From contig NZ_CP061307.1 of assembly GCF_018687895.1 (NCBI RefSeq), positions 1,881,948 through 1,945,947 of the forward strand: a stretch of 64,000 nt of DNA, read 5' to 3'. A program made the translations under genes and the position numbers. The first letter of the stretch is position 1. Each line of letters starts with the position of its first letter. Below the pieces are notes generated by a model. The model worked only from the letters and a program-made list of their open reading frames with translations, had not been told where the DNA came from and made no database searches. The stretch is from Polynucleobacter sp. JS-JIR-II-50. Its GTDB lineage: Bacteria > Pseudomonadota > Gammaproteobacteria > Burkholderiales > Burkholderiaceae. Shown here in pieces: positions 36,366-45,630 of the stretch.

Positions 36366-37256
36366 ATGCAGATCAATCTGATTACCGGAATCTCAGGCTC
36401 AGGTAAATCAGTAGCCCTGAGGGCTTTTGAAGATGCCGGCTATGACTGCGTAGACAATCTCCCTGTCTCGCTTCTCGAAAACCTCATTTCTACTCTGGAA
36501 AAAGAAAGGTGCGAGCAAGTTGCAGTCGCTATCGATGCTCGTCGTGGGCAATCGATTGAAAACCTACCCTCGATTCTTGAAAACTTACGCAAAAATTACC
36601 AAGTCAGAATTGTTTTCTTAAATGCTGACACCAACACCCTCATTCAGCGCTTTTCGGAGACGCGCAGACGCCATCCTTTATCTACCAATGCCAAGCAATC
36701 ACAATCTGCAACATTAATTGAAGCAATTGATAAAGAACGGAGTCTGCTGGAACCCTTGCGTACCCAAGCGCACAGCATCGATACCAGCAACTTGCCTGCT
36801 CATGCACTGCGTTCCTGGATTCAAGACCTCCTCAAAGACAAGCCTGTAGGTCTTACAGTAGTTTTTGAATCATTTGGTTTTAAAAAGGGCGTGCCCAGCG
36901 AAGCGGACTTAGTCTTTGATGTGCGTTGCCTACCAAATCCCCACTATGACAAAGTACTGAGGCCCCTCACTGGCAACGACAAGCCAGTTAAAGAATTTCT
37001 GGAAAAAATTCCAGAAGTCATGAGCATGGAATCAGACATCACCCAATTCATTAACAAGTGGTTGCCCCATTACATTGCTGATGGTCGCAGTTATTTAACG
37101 GTTGCCATTGGTTGTACTGGCGGCCAACATCGCTCCGTCTATCTCGTAGGCCGCCTGAGCGAACACTTTCGCGCTCAAAAAGACCTTATTGACTTGCAGC
37201 TGAATTTTTTAGATCGTCATCGCGAACTAGATTCAATCCCTGTAGCAAAAGCTTAA
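36366..37256 (+). CDS. rapZ: RNase adapter protein RapZ
   Basis: RapZ is an ATP/GTP-binding protein; in E. coli it guides RNase E to a small RNA that controls glucosamine-6-phosphate synthase. The nucleotide loop GISGSGKSVALRAFEDAGYDCVDNLPV is at residues 7-33. The C-terminal part has FGFKKGVPSEADLVFDVRCLPNPH and IGCTGGQHRSVY, which are strongly conserved. The length is 296 residues. Its 3' end overlaps that of mutY by 71 bases on the opposite strand. Confidence 0.96.
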   Translation: MQINLITGISGSGKSVALRAFEDAGYDCVDNLPVSLLENLISTLEKERCEQVAVAIDARRGQSIENLPSILENLRKNYQVRIVFLNADTNTLIQRFSETRRRHPLSTNAKQSQSATLIEAIDKERSLLEPLRTQAHSIDTSNLPAHALRSWIQDLLKDKPVGLTVVFESFGFKKGVPSEADLVFDVRCLPNPHYDKVLRPLTGNDKPVKEFLEKIPEVMSMESDITQFINKWLPHYIADGRSYLTVAIGCTGGQHRSVYLVGRLSEHFRAQKDLIDLQLNFLDRHRELDSIPVAKA

Positions 37257-38346
37257 TCGGCTGCGGCAAGCCGTAGTGCCCTAGCCGAGTCAGCGGCACC
37301 CATTTCAGATCTGGATTTGAAAAAGCAAACTCTTTTGGAGCGCTTACCTGCCATATCTGCATCCACAATTTGCGGTGCGTAAAGACATGCTTAATTTCTT
37401 CGGCTCGCTTTAATGATTTACAAACTTTTGTAAGTGCTGACAATTTTTCTTCAGGCAATGTAGCTGCAAATAACTCCTGTGGGCTTATCTCGAGCTCATC
37501 AGCACATGACCTCTTAGAGGTCCAAGGACCCTCCGGCAAGGACCACAGACCACCCCAAATGGCTTTACTCGGGCGCTTTTGCAAGAGGATGGAGTTACCC
37601 GAACGCATCAACAACATATTGCAATCAAATTCTGGGGATTTCGTCTTCTTGGATTTTTGTGGAAGCAAAAGCACTTGATCGCTTAAATTGGCTTGGCAGT
37701 CTTTTGTGAATGGGCATTTTTTTTCAGTTCCCAAACATACTGGTTTGCGTGATGTGCACCAAGTTGCGCCAAAGTCCATCAGTGCCTGGGTATATACGGG
37801 CATATCCGTAGGTTTAGTTGGCAGCAAATCCGTTGCTAAATCCCATAGACGATCATTGACCCTCTTATCCTGCATTGCACCTTCGACAGCAAATAAACGC
37901 GCCAGAATGCGCTTCACATTCGCATCCAAAATAGGCGCTCGCTCATGAAAAGCAAATGCAGCGATTGCGCCAGCTGTAGATCGCCCAATCCCTTTTAATT
38001 GCTCAAGCAAAATGGGGTCACTTGGAAACTTGCCACCGAACTCTGTCATGACTTGCTTTGCGCAAGCGTGTAGATTTCTAGCGCGCGAGTAATAGCCTAA
38101 TCCTGCCCATTCAGCCAATACTTCATCGATATCAGCAGAAGCTAATTTTTTAACTGTAGGAAAGCGTTTCATGAAGCGCGGGTAGCGCTCAAGGACGGTA
38201 GCCACTTGCGTTTGTTGCAACATGATTTCTGAAACCCACACTGCATAAGGGTCTCGATTACCTTGCCAAGGCAAGCCTGAGCGCCCACTGATCGCATGCC
38301 AAGTAACTAGCTTTGATGCAAATGTGTTGATCAGCGTTTTTGACAT
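37186..38346 (-). CDS. mutY: A/G-specific adenine glycosylase MutY
   Basis: MutY removes adenine opposite 8-oxoguanine. Present are the N-terminal glycosylase domain with WVSEIMLQQTQVATV, the helix-hairpin-helix LKGIGRSTAGAIAAFAF, the catalytic region PILDANVKRILARLF, a four-cysteine cluster loop (about 193-213), and a C-terminal NUDIX-like domain. The cluster reads C-X6-C-X6-C-X5-C, whereas E. coli MutY has C-X6-C-X2-C-X5-C. The true ATG is at 38346, overlapping the mutM end by 16 bases. The tail runs 71 bases into rapZ. Confidence 0.94.
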   Translation of the reverse strand: MSKTLINTFASKLVTWHAISGRSGLPWQGNRDPYAVWVSEIMLQQTQVATVLERYPRFMKRFPTVKKLASADIDEVLAEWAGLGYYSRARNLHACAKQVMTEFGGKFPSDPILLEQLKGIGRSTAGAIAAFAFHERAPILDANVKRILARLFAVEGAMQDKRVNDRLWDLATDLLPTKPTDMPVYTQALMDFGATWCTSRKPVCLGTEKKCPFTKDCQANLSDQVLLLPQKSKKTKSPEFDCNMLLMRSGNSILLQKRPSKAIWGGLWSLPEGPWTSKRSCADELEISPQELFAATLPEEKLSALTKVCKSLKRAEEIKHVFTHRKLWMQIWQVSAPKEFAFSNPDLKWVPLTRLGHYGLPQPIKLLLQGLNLVRDDDLKNSAASQ

Positions 38347-39167
38347 TGAGTACAAAAATAAGTGGAGCGTTGGCCTTGCACTATCTGACTAATAGGCGAC
38401 TTACACACCTTACATGGCAAGTCTTTGCGGTCATAGACCTTGGTTTGGACCATAAAGTGTCCAGGATCACCATCGCTATTCACAAAATCTTTCAAACTAC
38501 TACCACCAGCTGCAATAGCTTTTTTCAGAATCAATCTCACCGCTTCAGCCAGGCGAGAACATTGTGGACGCGTGAGTTTTCCTGCAGCTTTAGCTGGATG
38601 AATGCCTGCCTCAAATAAACTTTCAGAACAATAAATATTGCCGACACCGACAACCGCTTGCCCTGCTAAAAGAAACTGCTTCACAGCAACACTGCGTTTG
38701 CGGGATTTTTGATACAAAATATCCGCGCCCAGCTCACCCGCAAACTCTGGAGAAAATGGCTCAACACCGAGCTTTTGCAAAAGCGCAAATGTTTCAATCG
38801 GGCCCCTTGATTTGGGATGCCATAAGACCGCACCGAATTTTCGTGGATCATGCAAACGCAAACTCAATTTACCAAACTCTAGCGTCACGCGATCATGAAT
38901 CTTGAGGGGATCAGAACTTGGAAGCACACGCAAAGTTCCTGTCATTCCCAAATGAATCAGCAAATAGCCTGCATCCATTTCCAATAAAAGATACTTCCCA
39001 CGCCTCTCAATGGCATGCACTTTTTGCCCAGGCAAGCTTTTAGAGAGGCTGGCTGGCACTGGCCAACGCAAGCGTCCATCAATAATCTTGACGGCACTGA
39101 CCTTGCGCCCCTCAAGATGGGGGGCGATTCCTAATCGGGTGACTTCTACTTCTGGGAGTTCTGGCAT
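38331..39167 (-). CDS. mutM: Formamidopyrimidine-DNA glycosylase
   Basis: MutM excises 8-oxoguanine and formamidopyrimidines. It begins PELPEVEVTRLGI with the catalytic N-terminal proline, carries the H2TH region VGVGNIYCSESLFEAGIHP, and ends with the zinc finger CKVC...CTQCQKR. The length of 278 residues is normal. It overlaps mutY, its partner in the oxidised-guanine repair pathway. On the minus strand TACAAT lies exactly six bases before its ATG. Confidence 0.96.
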   Translation of the reverse strand: MPELPEVEVTRLGIAPHLEGRKVSAVKIIDGRLRWPVPASLSKSLPGQKVHAIERRGKYLLLEMDAGYLLIHLGMTGTLRVLPSSDPLKIHDRVTLEFGKLSLRLHDPRKFGAVLWHPKSRGPIETFALLQKLGVEPFSPEFAGELGADILYQKSRKRSVAVKQFLLAGQAVVGVGNIYCSESLFEAGIHPAKAAGKLTRPQCSRLAEAVRLILKKAIAAGGSSLKDFVNSDGDPGHFMVQTKVYDRKDLPCKVCKSPISQIVQGQRSTYFCTQCQKR

Positions 39168-39173
39168 AAATGG

Positions 39174-39196
39174 ATTGTAGATTCGCGGATTAGAAT
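39174..39196. promoter_or_regulatory. Facing -10 elements between mutM and the TPR-LolB gene
   Basis: On the minus strand TACAAT (39179-39174) is six bases before the mutM ATG. On the plus strand TAGAAT (39191-39196) is six bases before the ATG at 39203. The gap between the two start codons is only 35 bases, with no ribosome binding site at the usual distance for either gene. Confidence 0.5.
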
Positions 39197-39202
39197 GTGC
39201 TT

Positions 39203-40690
39203 ATGAGTAAATTCATACCAAAACCTTTTTTAAGGGGTTTATTCCTGGCGGCCTTGGCTGGTGGAGTCATTTCATCAGCCCATGCTCAAACCCAGGCAAA
39301 TGGACTGCAAACTGGTGAAGCTGTCTTTGAGGTACTCGCTTCTGAAATCGCCCTTCAGCGGGGTGAGGCTGGCTTGGCTTACAACACCTATCTGGAGATG
39401 GCACGCCAATACCAGGACCCGAGGCTCGCCCAAAGAGCTATGGAAATTGCGATTGCAGGAGGTTCCCCAGATTTAGCTATGCAAGCGGCTAAGACTTGGG
39501 ATGAACTCTCTCCAGCCTCAGATACCAAACCTAAAGAAGTCCTTATAACGCTATTGGTCTTAAGCAATCGTTGGTCTGATGCCATCAAGCCAGCAATTAC
39601 TCTATTACGCCAACAAACTCCCGCCCAACAAGAGAACACCCTTTTGCAATTGCAAGCATTGCTTGCTAAAGCGAAAGATGAGTCAGATGCTTTGCGCGCT
39701 TTTTATGAAATCGCATCTACTGTCAAGATTCCACCTAAAGATCAGGGCCTACTTTATACCTATGCCATGTCTGCTGAAAAAGTAGGTCGCATGGATGTGA
39801 TGGAAAAAACTTTGCGCGATATTTTGCGCAAGAACCCAAGCGATGTAAATTCCCTTAATGCGCTTGGTTACTCTTTAGCCGACCGCAATATGAAGTTACC
39901 CGAGGCATTTGCGCTCATCAGTAAGGCGCATCAACTGTCTCCAAGAGATAGTTTTATTTTGGACAGCTTGGGCTGGGTCAATTTTCGTCTCGGTAAAAAT
40001 GCCCTTGCATTAGAGCAATTACAACAAGCATTTGCCATGAAACCAGAGGCTGATATTGCGGCTCATACTGGTGAAGTGTTGTGGGTCATGAATCGCCGCG
40101 CGGAAGCAGAAGAGATGTGGCGCCAGGGACAAAAAATCGATGCTAATAATCCAACCTTGAAAGAAACCTTACAACGCCTAAAGCCAGACTGGACAAGGGA
40201 TGACCAAGCATCTAAGGGTTCATGGGATGGGCGCTTTGCCGTCAAAGTGATTGGCTTAACTGAGTCACAAAACCAAGGTGGCTCAGGTGGTTTTACCTTG
40301 ACCCAAGAGGCATTAAAAGATGTTTTAGAGATTCGCAATCCTATGGGTGGCTCAATTGCAAAAATTACTATTACGCCGGGTGAAGCCACGCTCGAAAGTG
40401 ATGGCAAAGTTGTTACAGCAGTTGATGCAGATACCTTAGTACAGAGCACATTAGGCCTACCACTACCAGCGCGCGGATTATCAAACTGGTTAAGAGGCGA
40501 AGTGCGGCCCGGAAGTGAAGCAAGTGTTGATAGAAACGCGAAGGGTCAAGTAAATAAAATTAGTCAGGATGGCTGGGACTTGGTATACACATGGAGCAAT
40601 ACTAATCGCCTTGAAAAACTCACGATGACACGTAGCTCCAATATCGGATCGATTGATATACGTCTCGTGTTTGATCGTCCGAATGACTAA
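39203..40690 (+). CDS. TPR protein fused to a C-terminal LolB-like domain
   Basis: The N-terminus is a signal peptide (LRGLFLAALAGGVISSAHAQ), cleaved by the ordinary signal peptidase near AHA-Q and lacking a lipobox cysteine. TPR repeats follow at about 30-325 (for example LNALGYSLADRNMKLPEAFALISKAHQL). The last 165 residues, from WDGRFAVKVIGL onward through FTLTQEALKDVLEI and GLPLPARGLSNWLRGE to DIRLVFDRP, resemble LolB, the outer-membrane receptor for lipoproteins. In related beta-proteobacteria these are two adjacent genes. A GTG two codons upstream is possible, but the ATG at 39203 fits the promoter spacing. Confidence 0.8.
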   Translation: MSKFIPKPFLRGLFLAALAGGVISSAHAQTQANGLQTGEAVFEVLASEIALQRGEAGLAYNTYLEMARQYQDPRLAQRAMEIAIAGGSPDLAMQAAKTWDELSPASDTKPKEVLITLLVLSNRWSDAIKPAITLLRQQTPAQQENTLLQLQALLAKAKDESDALRAFYEIASTVKIPPKDQGLLYTYAMSAEKVGRMDVMEKTLRDILRKNPSDVNSLNALGYSLADRNMKLPEAFALISKAHQLSPRDSFILDSLGWVNFRLGKNALALEQLQQAFAMKPEADIAAHTGEVLWVMNRRAEAEEMWRQGQKIDANNPTLKETLQRLKPDWTRDDQASKGSWDGRFAVKVIGLTESQNQGGSGGFTLTQEALKDVLEIRNPMGGSIAKITITPGEATLESDGKVVTAVDADTLVQSTLGLPLPARGLSNWLRGEVRPGSEASVDRNAKGQVNKISQDGWDLVYTWSNTNRLEKLTMTRSSNIGSIDIRLVFDRPND

Positions 40691-40701
40691 GCAAAAGAAC
40701 A

Positions 40702-41580
40702 ATGGCGAAACCCAATTCTTTATCTCTTCGTTCACCGGCTAAGCTCAATCTTTTTTTACACATCGTCGGACGCAGAGCGGATGGTTATCACCTACTTCAA
40801 TCTGTTTTTCAACTGATTGACTGGTGCGACACCATCCACCTAAAAAGTATTTCTGAAAATGAAGTGCGCCGCATTAAGCCCATTCCCGGAGTTCCTCCCG
40901 AACAAGATTTGGTAGTTCGCGCAGCAAACTTACTAAAAGATTTTTGCAAGATTGGGGCTGGTGTTGAAATCCATCTTCACAAAGAGATTCCGATGGGTGC
41001 AGGTATGGGGGGTGGGTCCTCAGATGCAGCAACTACATTGATTGGTCTTAATATCCTTTGGAATCTCAATCTCTCAAAAGAAACGCTTTGCGCCCTGGGG
41101 CTTCAGCTCGGAGCCGATGTCCCCTTCTTCATTTTTGGTCAAAATGCCTTTGTTGAAGGCATCGGGGAGAAAATTCAAGAAATTTCCCTCCAAACCCCTG
41201 ATTTTTTGGTGATATTTCCCAATAAGGGCATCGCTACCGCTAGCATTTTCCAAGACCTGGAATTGACCCGAGATCACGCTCCGATTACAATAGATGGCTT
41301 TCTTGCATCGCCATTGTTATATCAATCGAATGATTGTCAGGCTGTAGCGATGCGGATTTGCCCAGAAGTGAAGCAAGCTTTGGATTGGATTACCCAGGCA
41401 GTACCGGGCTCACAGCCCCGAATGTCTGGTTCTGGAAGTAGCGTTTTTGCAGTCTTAGACTCTAAGACTGACACCGCGAAACTAGAAAATCTTCTGCAAA
41501 ATCTTCCTGAAGGGTGGGTAGGTCGGGTTGTTCGGGGGCTAAATAAAAATCCCGCTTACAATTTGATTTCTTCAGATTGA
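40702..41580 (+). CDS. ispE: 4-diphosphocytidyl-2-C-methyl-D-erythritol kinase
   Basis: IspE is a GHMP kinase in the non-mevalonate isoprenoid pathway. The N-terminal RSPAKLNLFLHIVGRRADGYHLLQSVFQ, the phosphate loop IPMGAGMGGGSSDAATTL (about 95-112), and the C-terminal RMSGSGSSVFAVLD are all intact. The length of 292 residues is normal. It lies between the lolB-like gene and tRNA-Gln, the usual beta-proteobacterial order. Confidence 0.96.
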   Translation: MAKPNSLSLRSPAKLNLFLHIVGRRADGYHLLQSVFQLIDWCDTIHLKSISENEVRRIKPIPGVPPEQDLVVRAANLLKDFCKIGAGVEIHLHKEIPMGAGMGGGSSDAATTLIGLNILWNLNLSKETLCALGLQLGADVPFFIFGQNAFVEGIGEKIQEISLQTPDFLVIFPNKGIATASIFQDLELTRDHAPITIDGFLASPLLYQSNDCQAVAMRICPEVKQALDWITQAVPGSQPRMSGSGSSVFAVLDSKTDTAKLENLLQNLPEGWVGRVVRGLNKNPAYNLISSD

Positions 41581-41585
41581 CCTGT

Positions 41586-41662
41586 AGGGGAATCGCCAAG
41601 CTGGTTAAGGCACTGGATTTTGATTCCAGCATGCGAAGGTTCGAATCCTTCTTCCCCTGCCA
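41586..41662 (+). tRNA. tRNA-Gln (anticodon TTG)
   Basis: A complete 77-base cloverleaf is visible. The acceptor AGGGGAA pairs with TTCCCCT, followed by G and an encoded CCA. The D-stem is GCC/GGC, the anticodon stem CTGGA/TCCAG has loop TTTTGAT with anticodon TTG, and the T-stem GAAGG/CCTTC has loop TTCGAAT. It lies between ispE and prs. Confidence 0.97.
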
Positions 41663-41716
41663 AGTACTGTAGAAACGATAAAGATAACCTTTTGACCCCA
41701 CAAAACCCATAAGACT

Positions 41717-42682
41717 ATGTCCTCCACAAACGCAGATTTATTGACTCTTTTCACAGGCAACGCAAATCCCGTTTTGGCTGAGGCTGTAGCCAAAGAACTC
41801 AAACTCCCAATGGGAAAAGCCTTTGTTGGCCGATTCTCTGATGGCGAGATTCAAGTAGAAATTCAAGAGAATGTCCGCGGCAAGAATGTCGTGGTGATCC
41901 AATCAACCTGTGCACCTACAAATGACAGTTTGATGGAACTCATGATCATGATTGATGCTCTGAAACGAGCATCTGCAAGCCGCATAACCGCAGTGATTCC
42001 TTACTTCGGTTATGCCCGTCAAGACCGCCGCCCTCGTTCTGCTCGCGTAGCTATTTCCGCTCGCATTGTGGCCAACATGCTTCAGTCAGTTGCTGGCATT
42101 GAGCGTGTTTTGACGATGGATCTACACGCTGACCAAATTCAGGGCTTCTTTGATATCCCGGTAGACAACATCTATGCTTCCCCAGTCCTTTTGGCCGACT
42201 TAGAAGCGCAGAAAACTAAAAAAGATCTGATCATCGTGTCTCCAGACATTGGCGGCGTGGTTCGAGCCCGTGCAATGGCTAAGCAATTAGGCACTGATTT
42301 GGCGATTATTGATAAACGCCGCCCTAAAGCAAACGTATCCGAAGTAATGCACCTCATTGGCGAAGTAGAAGGCCGCCATTGCGTCATCATGGATGACATC
42401 ATCGATACCGGTGGAACCCTCTGTAAAGCCGCTGAAGCGCTTAAAGAGCGTGGTGCTAAGGGCGTTACCGCCTACTGTACGCACGCCGTGCTCTCAGGCG
42501 GTGCTGTAGCTCGTATTGCTGCTTCTGAATTGGATGAGTTGGTTGTTACTGACACCATCCCCTTGACCGCAGAGGCCATGAAAGTATCCAAAATTCGCCA
42601 ATTGAGCGTTGCTCCGATCCTCGCTGAAACCCTTTCCCGCATTAGCAAAGGTGATTCAGTGATGTCGATGTTTGCTGAATAA
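41717..42682 (+). CDS. prs: Ribose-phosphate pyrophosphokinase
   Basis: Prs makes phosphoribosyl pyrophosphate for nucleotide, histidine and tryptophan synthesis. The flexible-loop motif [15 protein letters not shown], the [15 protein letters not shown] region and the PRPP loop [16 protein letters not shown] near residue 220 are present. The length of 321 residues is normal. It is 54 bases after tRNA-Gln and probably shares its transcript. Confidence 0.97.
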   Translation: MSSTNADLLTLFTGNANPVLAEAVAKELKLPMGKAFVGRFSDGEIQVEIQENVRGKNVVVIQSTCAPTNDSLMELMIMIDALKRASASRITAVIPYFGYARQDRRPRSARVAISARIVANMLQSVAGIERVLTMDLHADQIQGFFDIPVDNIYASPVLLADLEAQKTKKDLIIVSPDIGGVVRARAMAKQLGTDLAIIDKRRPKANVSEVMHLIGEVEGRHCVIMDDIIDTGGTLCKAAEALKERGAKGVTAYCTHAVLSGGAVARIAASELDELVVTDTIPLTAEAMKVSKIRQLSVAPILAETLSRISKGDSVMSMFAE

Positions 42683-42715
42683 GCCAAAAATCACCGTTTT
42701 ACCCCGGTTTTTGGC
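42683..42715 (+). terminator. Inverted repeat after prs
   Basis: GCCAAAAA (42683-42690) and TTTTTGGC (42708-42715) pair, with an inner CCG/CGG. It starts right after the prs stop. The following T tract is short. Confidence 0.45.
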
Positions 42716-42756
42716 AGTTTTAAGCCTTTTGTAGGCAAAAACACCCTTTCCCACGA

Positions 42757-42762
42757 TATAAT
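42757..42762 (+). promoter_or_regulatory. Consensus -10 for rplY
   Basis: TATAAT lies 56 bases before the rplY ATG at 42819. The -35 region is not clear. A leader of about 50 bases would result. Confidence 0.4.
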
Positions 42763-42818
42763 TGAAGGCTTTTCTGTTTGGTCGCGAACGGAAATTAACC
42801 TTAACTAGGAAAATCATC

Positions 42819-43463
42819 ATGAAAGTAGTTGCCTTTGAAAGAAGCGTACAGGGAACGGGTGCGAGCCGCCGTCTGCGCAATTCCGGAAAAACTCCGGGAA
42901 TCGTTTACGGTAGTAAAGATCCAGCCTTGGTCATCGAGTTAGACCATAACGCGTTGTTCCATGCTCTCCGCAAGGAAGCATTCCACTCATCCATTTTGGA
43001 TTTGGAAATTAGCGGCAAGACACAAAAAGTGTTGTTGCGCGATTACCAAATGCATCCATTTAAGCCATTGGTATTGCACATTGACTTCCAGCGCGTATCC
43101 GCATCTGAGAAAGTTCATATGCGCGTTCCATTGCACTTCGCTAATGCTGACACTTCAGCTGCCGTGAAATTGCAAGGCGCTGTTATTAGCCATATCCTCA
43201 CTGAACTCGAAGTTTCTTGCTTACCAGCAGACTTGCCAGAGTTCATTGAAGTGGACTTGGCGAAGATTGAAGTTGGTCACGGTATTCACGCTAAAGACAT
43301 CGCATTGCCAAAAGGCGTTACTTTGGTATTGCATGTTGAGCAAGAGAACCCAGTACTTGCTAACGCACGTATCCCAGCAGCTAAATCTGCTGAGCCTACA
43401 GATGCGCCTTCTGCACCAGCAGCGGCAGCTCCTGCAGCTGAAGCACCAAAGGATAAAGCTTAA
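42819..43463 (+). CDS. rplY: 50S ribosomal protein L25 (general stress Ctc type)
   Basis: L25 binds 5S rRNA. This is the long, two-domain form (214 residues) with [29 protein letters not shown] at the start, the 5S-binding beta barrel to about 95, and a C-terminal Ctc domain. It ends in an alanine/proline-rich tail (about 190-214). The frame is open from 42762, but the ATG at 42819 has TAGGA upstream and starts the conserved domain. A terminator follows and then pth. Confidence 0.95.
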   Translation: MKVVAFERSVQGTGASRRLRNSGKTPGIVYGSKDPALVIELDHNALFHALRKEAFHSSILDLEISGKTQKVLLRDYQMHPFKPLVLHIDFQRVSASEKVHMRVPLHFANADTSAAVKLQGAVISHILTELEVSCLPADLPEFIEVDLAKIEVGHGIHAKDIALPKGVTLVLHVEQENPVLANARIPAAKSAEPTDAPSAPAAAAPAAEAPKDKA

Positions 43464-43489
43464 TTATTTAGCTCAATCGCTTGTACAAG

Positions 43490-43515
43490 AAGGCCTGCGC
43501 AAGCGGGCCTTTTTT
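43490..43515 (+). terminator. Intrinsic terminator after rplY
   Basis: AAGGCC-T-GC and GC-G-GGCCTT pair around a GCAA loop and run into a tract of T residues. Confidence 0.85.
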
Positions 43516-43539
43516 ATTGCCCCAAGTTTTCATTCTTTT

Positions 43540-43568
43540 TTGGCGAAATGCTTTTATATCTTTAAACT
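43540..43568 (+). promoter_or_regulatory. Promoter six bases before the pth ATG
   Basis: TTGGCG (43540-43545), 17 bases, TAAACT (43563-43568), six bases and then ATG at 43575. This is one of the few short-leader cases in the window with a usable -35. Confidence 0.4.
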
Positions 43569-43574
43569 CTCAAC

Positions 43575-44165
43575 ATGACTAAATTAATTGTTGGCCTAGG
43601 CAACCCTGGAGACGAGCACGAAGAAGATCGGCACAATGCTGGCTTCTGGTTTGTTAACGCCCTAGCAAAACAATTAAGCACGCGCTTTGAAGCAGAAAAA
43701 CGCTTTCACGGCAAAGTGGCTAAGGCCAAATGGGAAGGTGAAGATCTTTACTTACTTAAGCCCAGTACTTACATGAATCTCAGTGGTCAATCTGTTGGCG
43801 CGTTGTGTCGCTTTCACAAAATCACTCCCGCAGATATTTTGGTGGTGCAAGATGAACTGGATTTAAAGCCTGGGACTGCACGCCTAAAGTTAGGTGGCGG
43901 CACTGGCGGCCATAATGGCTTGAAAGATATCCAGGCGCACTTAAGCACTCCAGATTATTGGCGCTTACGCTTAGGTATTGGTCACCCTAGAGATGTGGCT
44001 GGTGATGGACGACCGATGGATGTTGCCGATTATGTATTACGTAGACCTCAATTGGTTGAGCAAAAACTCATTGATGCCAGCATTGAAAATGGCCTACAAA
44101 TTTTGCCGCTTTTTTTAAAAGGCGACACTCAAACCGCCATGATGGAGTTGCACTCCAAGGGTTAA
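43575..44165 (+). CDS. pth: Peptidyl-tRNA hydrolase
   Basis: Pth frees tRNAs from peptidyl-tRNA that drops off ribosomes. VGLGNPGDEHEEDRHNAGFWFVNALA at the start holds the catalytic histidine (HNAGFW). KPSTYMNLSGQSVGAL, VVQDELDLKPG and GGTGGHNGLKDI are conserved. The length of 196 residues is normal. It follows rplY in the usual order. Confidence 0.97.
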   Translation: MTKLIVGLGNPGDEHEEDRHNAGFWFVNALAKQLSTRFEAEKRFHGKVAKAKWEGEDLYLLKPSTYMNLSGQSVGALCRFHKITPADILVVQDELDLKPGTARLKLGGGTGGHNGLKDIQAHLSTPDYWRLRLGIGHPRDVAGDGRPMDVADYVLRRPQLVEQKLIDASIENGLQILPLFLKGDTQTAMMELHSKG

Positions 44166-44186
44166 GAACTGAACTAAGCCGCTCAG

Positions 44187-44456
<270 letters not shown>

Positions 44457-44478
44457 TTACTCGCCGCTCTCAACCTTT

Positions 44479-44976
44479 TCACTCTTTGTTCTGAGCGCCA
44501 GAAGCAATTTTTTGGACTAGCCATTTTTCCACTGATGGGAAAACAAACTTACTGACATCGCCACCCATTGAAGCAATCTCACGCACGAAAGTGCCTGAAA
44601 TAAATTGGTACTGATCGGATGGGGTTAAGAACAGCGTTTCAACATCAGGCAGCAGGTAACGATTCATACCAGCCATTTGGAACTCATACTCAAAATCAGA
44701 TACCGCACGTAAACCACGCACAATCACACGCGCTTGATGCTCGCGTGCGAAATCTTTTAATAAACCAGTAAAGCCAACGACTTTTACATTCGGATAGTGG
44801 CCAAGCACTTCCTTGGCAATATCGATACGCTCTTGCAATGTAAAGAAGGGGCGTTTGCTACGACTATCGGCAACGCCAACAATCAACTCCGTAAAAATGC
44901 TCGATGCGCGGCGGACCAAATCCTCGTGACCACGAGTAAATGGATCAAATGTTCCAGGGTATACGGCAACTGTCAT
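44479..44976 (-). CDS. coaD: Phosphopantetheine adenylyltransferase
   Basis: CoaD makes dephospho-CoA. It starts [21 protein letters not shown] with the nucleotidyltransferase GHxD motif, carries [23 protein letters not shown], and has [23 protein letters not shown] near the end. The length of 165 residues is normal. It follows rsmD on the same strand after 36 bases, the usual order. Confidence 0.97.
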   Translation of the reverse strand: MTVAVYPGTFDPFTRGHEDLVRRASSIFTELIVGVADSRSKRPFFTLQERIDIAKEVLGHYPNVKVVGFTGLLKDFAREHQARVIVRGLRAVSDFEYEFQMAGMNRYLLPDVETLFLTPSDQYQFISGTFVREIASMGGDVSKFVFPSVEKWLVQKIASGAQNKE

Positions 44977-45012
44977 AACGTTCCTAAGGCTTTATCGGCT
45001 ACAGGCAAGAGT

Positions 45013-45630
45013 TTAGCCCCTTCCACTCCGAAATAGACAAGCTTTTACCTGTCCAGCCTCTAAGTATTTTCCACAATGCCAGTCCGGCAGTAGGGCCTCT
45101 ACCTCCTCACGTGGACGGCTAGAGGGAAATTCCACATAAATACCACCACCAGCAGAGTCATCGCACACCCTGCCAGCCTGAATGACGGCACGATCTAATA
45201 AGCCCGAGTCCTGAAATGGTGGATCAATAAAAACTAAATTGCTGGAACGATCTGCCTGCTGCTTCAGAAACTCAAGGCTATCTCGTTGCAAAATTTCTAC
45301 GAGGCCAGCAGCTGGCGAAGACTGCAATAAAGCAAAATTGGCTGTTAAATTTGCGCAAGCTTTTTTTTCTTTCTCCAGCAACACTACCCATGCAGCACCT
45401 CTTGATGCGGCTTCGAAACCCAAAGCGCCGGTACCCGCAAAAAGATCTAGGCAACGCAAACCCGTTAAATCCTGTCCCAACCAGTTAAATAAAGTTTCCC
45501 GAATACGATCAGTTGTGGGGCGTAGGCCAGGAAGATCCAGAACCGTTAGCAAGCGACTTCTCCAATTGCCGCCAATAATCCGAACCTTCTTTGGCGGTTC
45601 AGTCTTTAAGGTCTTAGTAGGTTTATTTAT
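45013..45630 (-). CDS. rsmD: 16S rRNA (guanine(966)-N(2))-methyltransferase, start codon probably AUA
   Basis: RsmD methylates G966 of 16S rRNA. CLDLFAGTGALGFEAASRGA (SAM motif) and LVFIDPPFQDSGLLD (catalytic NPPF-type) are intact. The conserved RIIGGNWRSR precedes the first conventional start, a TTG at 45552, so the frame must begin further upstream. The frame upstream contains no ATG, GTG or TTG before a stop. An ATA at 45630-45628, with GGGAG six bases ahead, gives M-NKPTKTLKTEPPKKV and a normal length of 205 residues. It overlaps the M16 peptidase stop by eight bases. Confidence 0.75.
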   Translation of the reverse strand: MNKPTKTLKTEPPKKVRIIGGNWRSRLLTVLDLPGLRPTTDRIRETLFNWLGQDLTGLRCLDLFAGTGALGFEAASRGAAWVVLLEKEKKACANLTANFALLQSSPAAGLVEILQRDSLEFLKQQADRSSNLVFIDPPFQDSGLLDRAVIQAGRVCDDSAGGGIYVEFPSSRPREEVEALLPDWHCGKYLEAGQVKACLFRSGRG

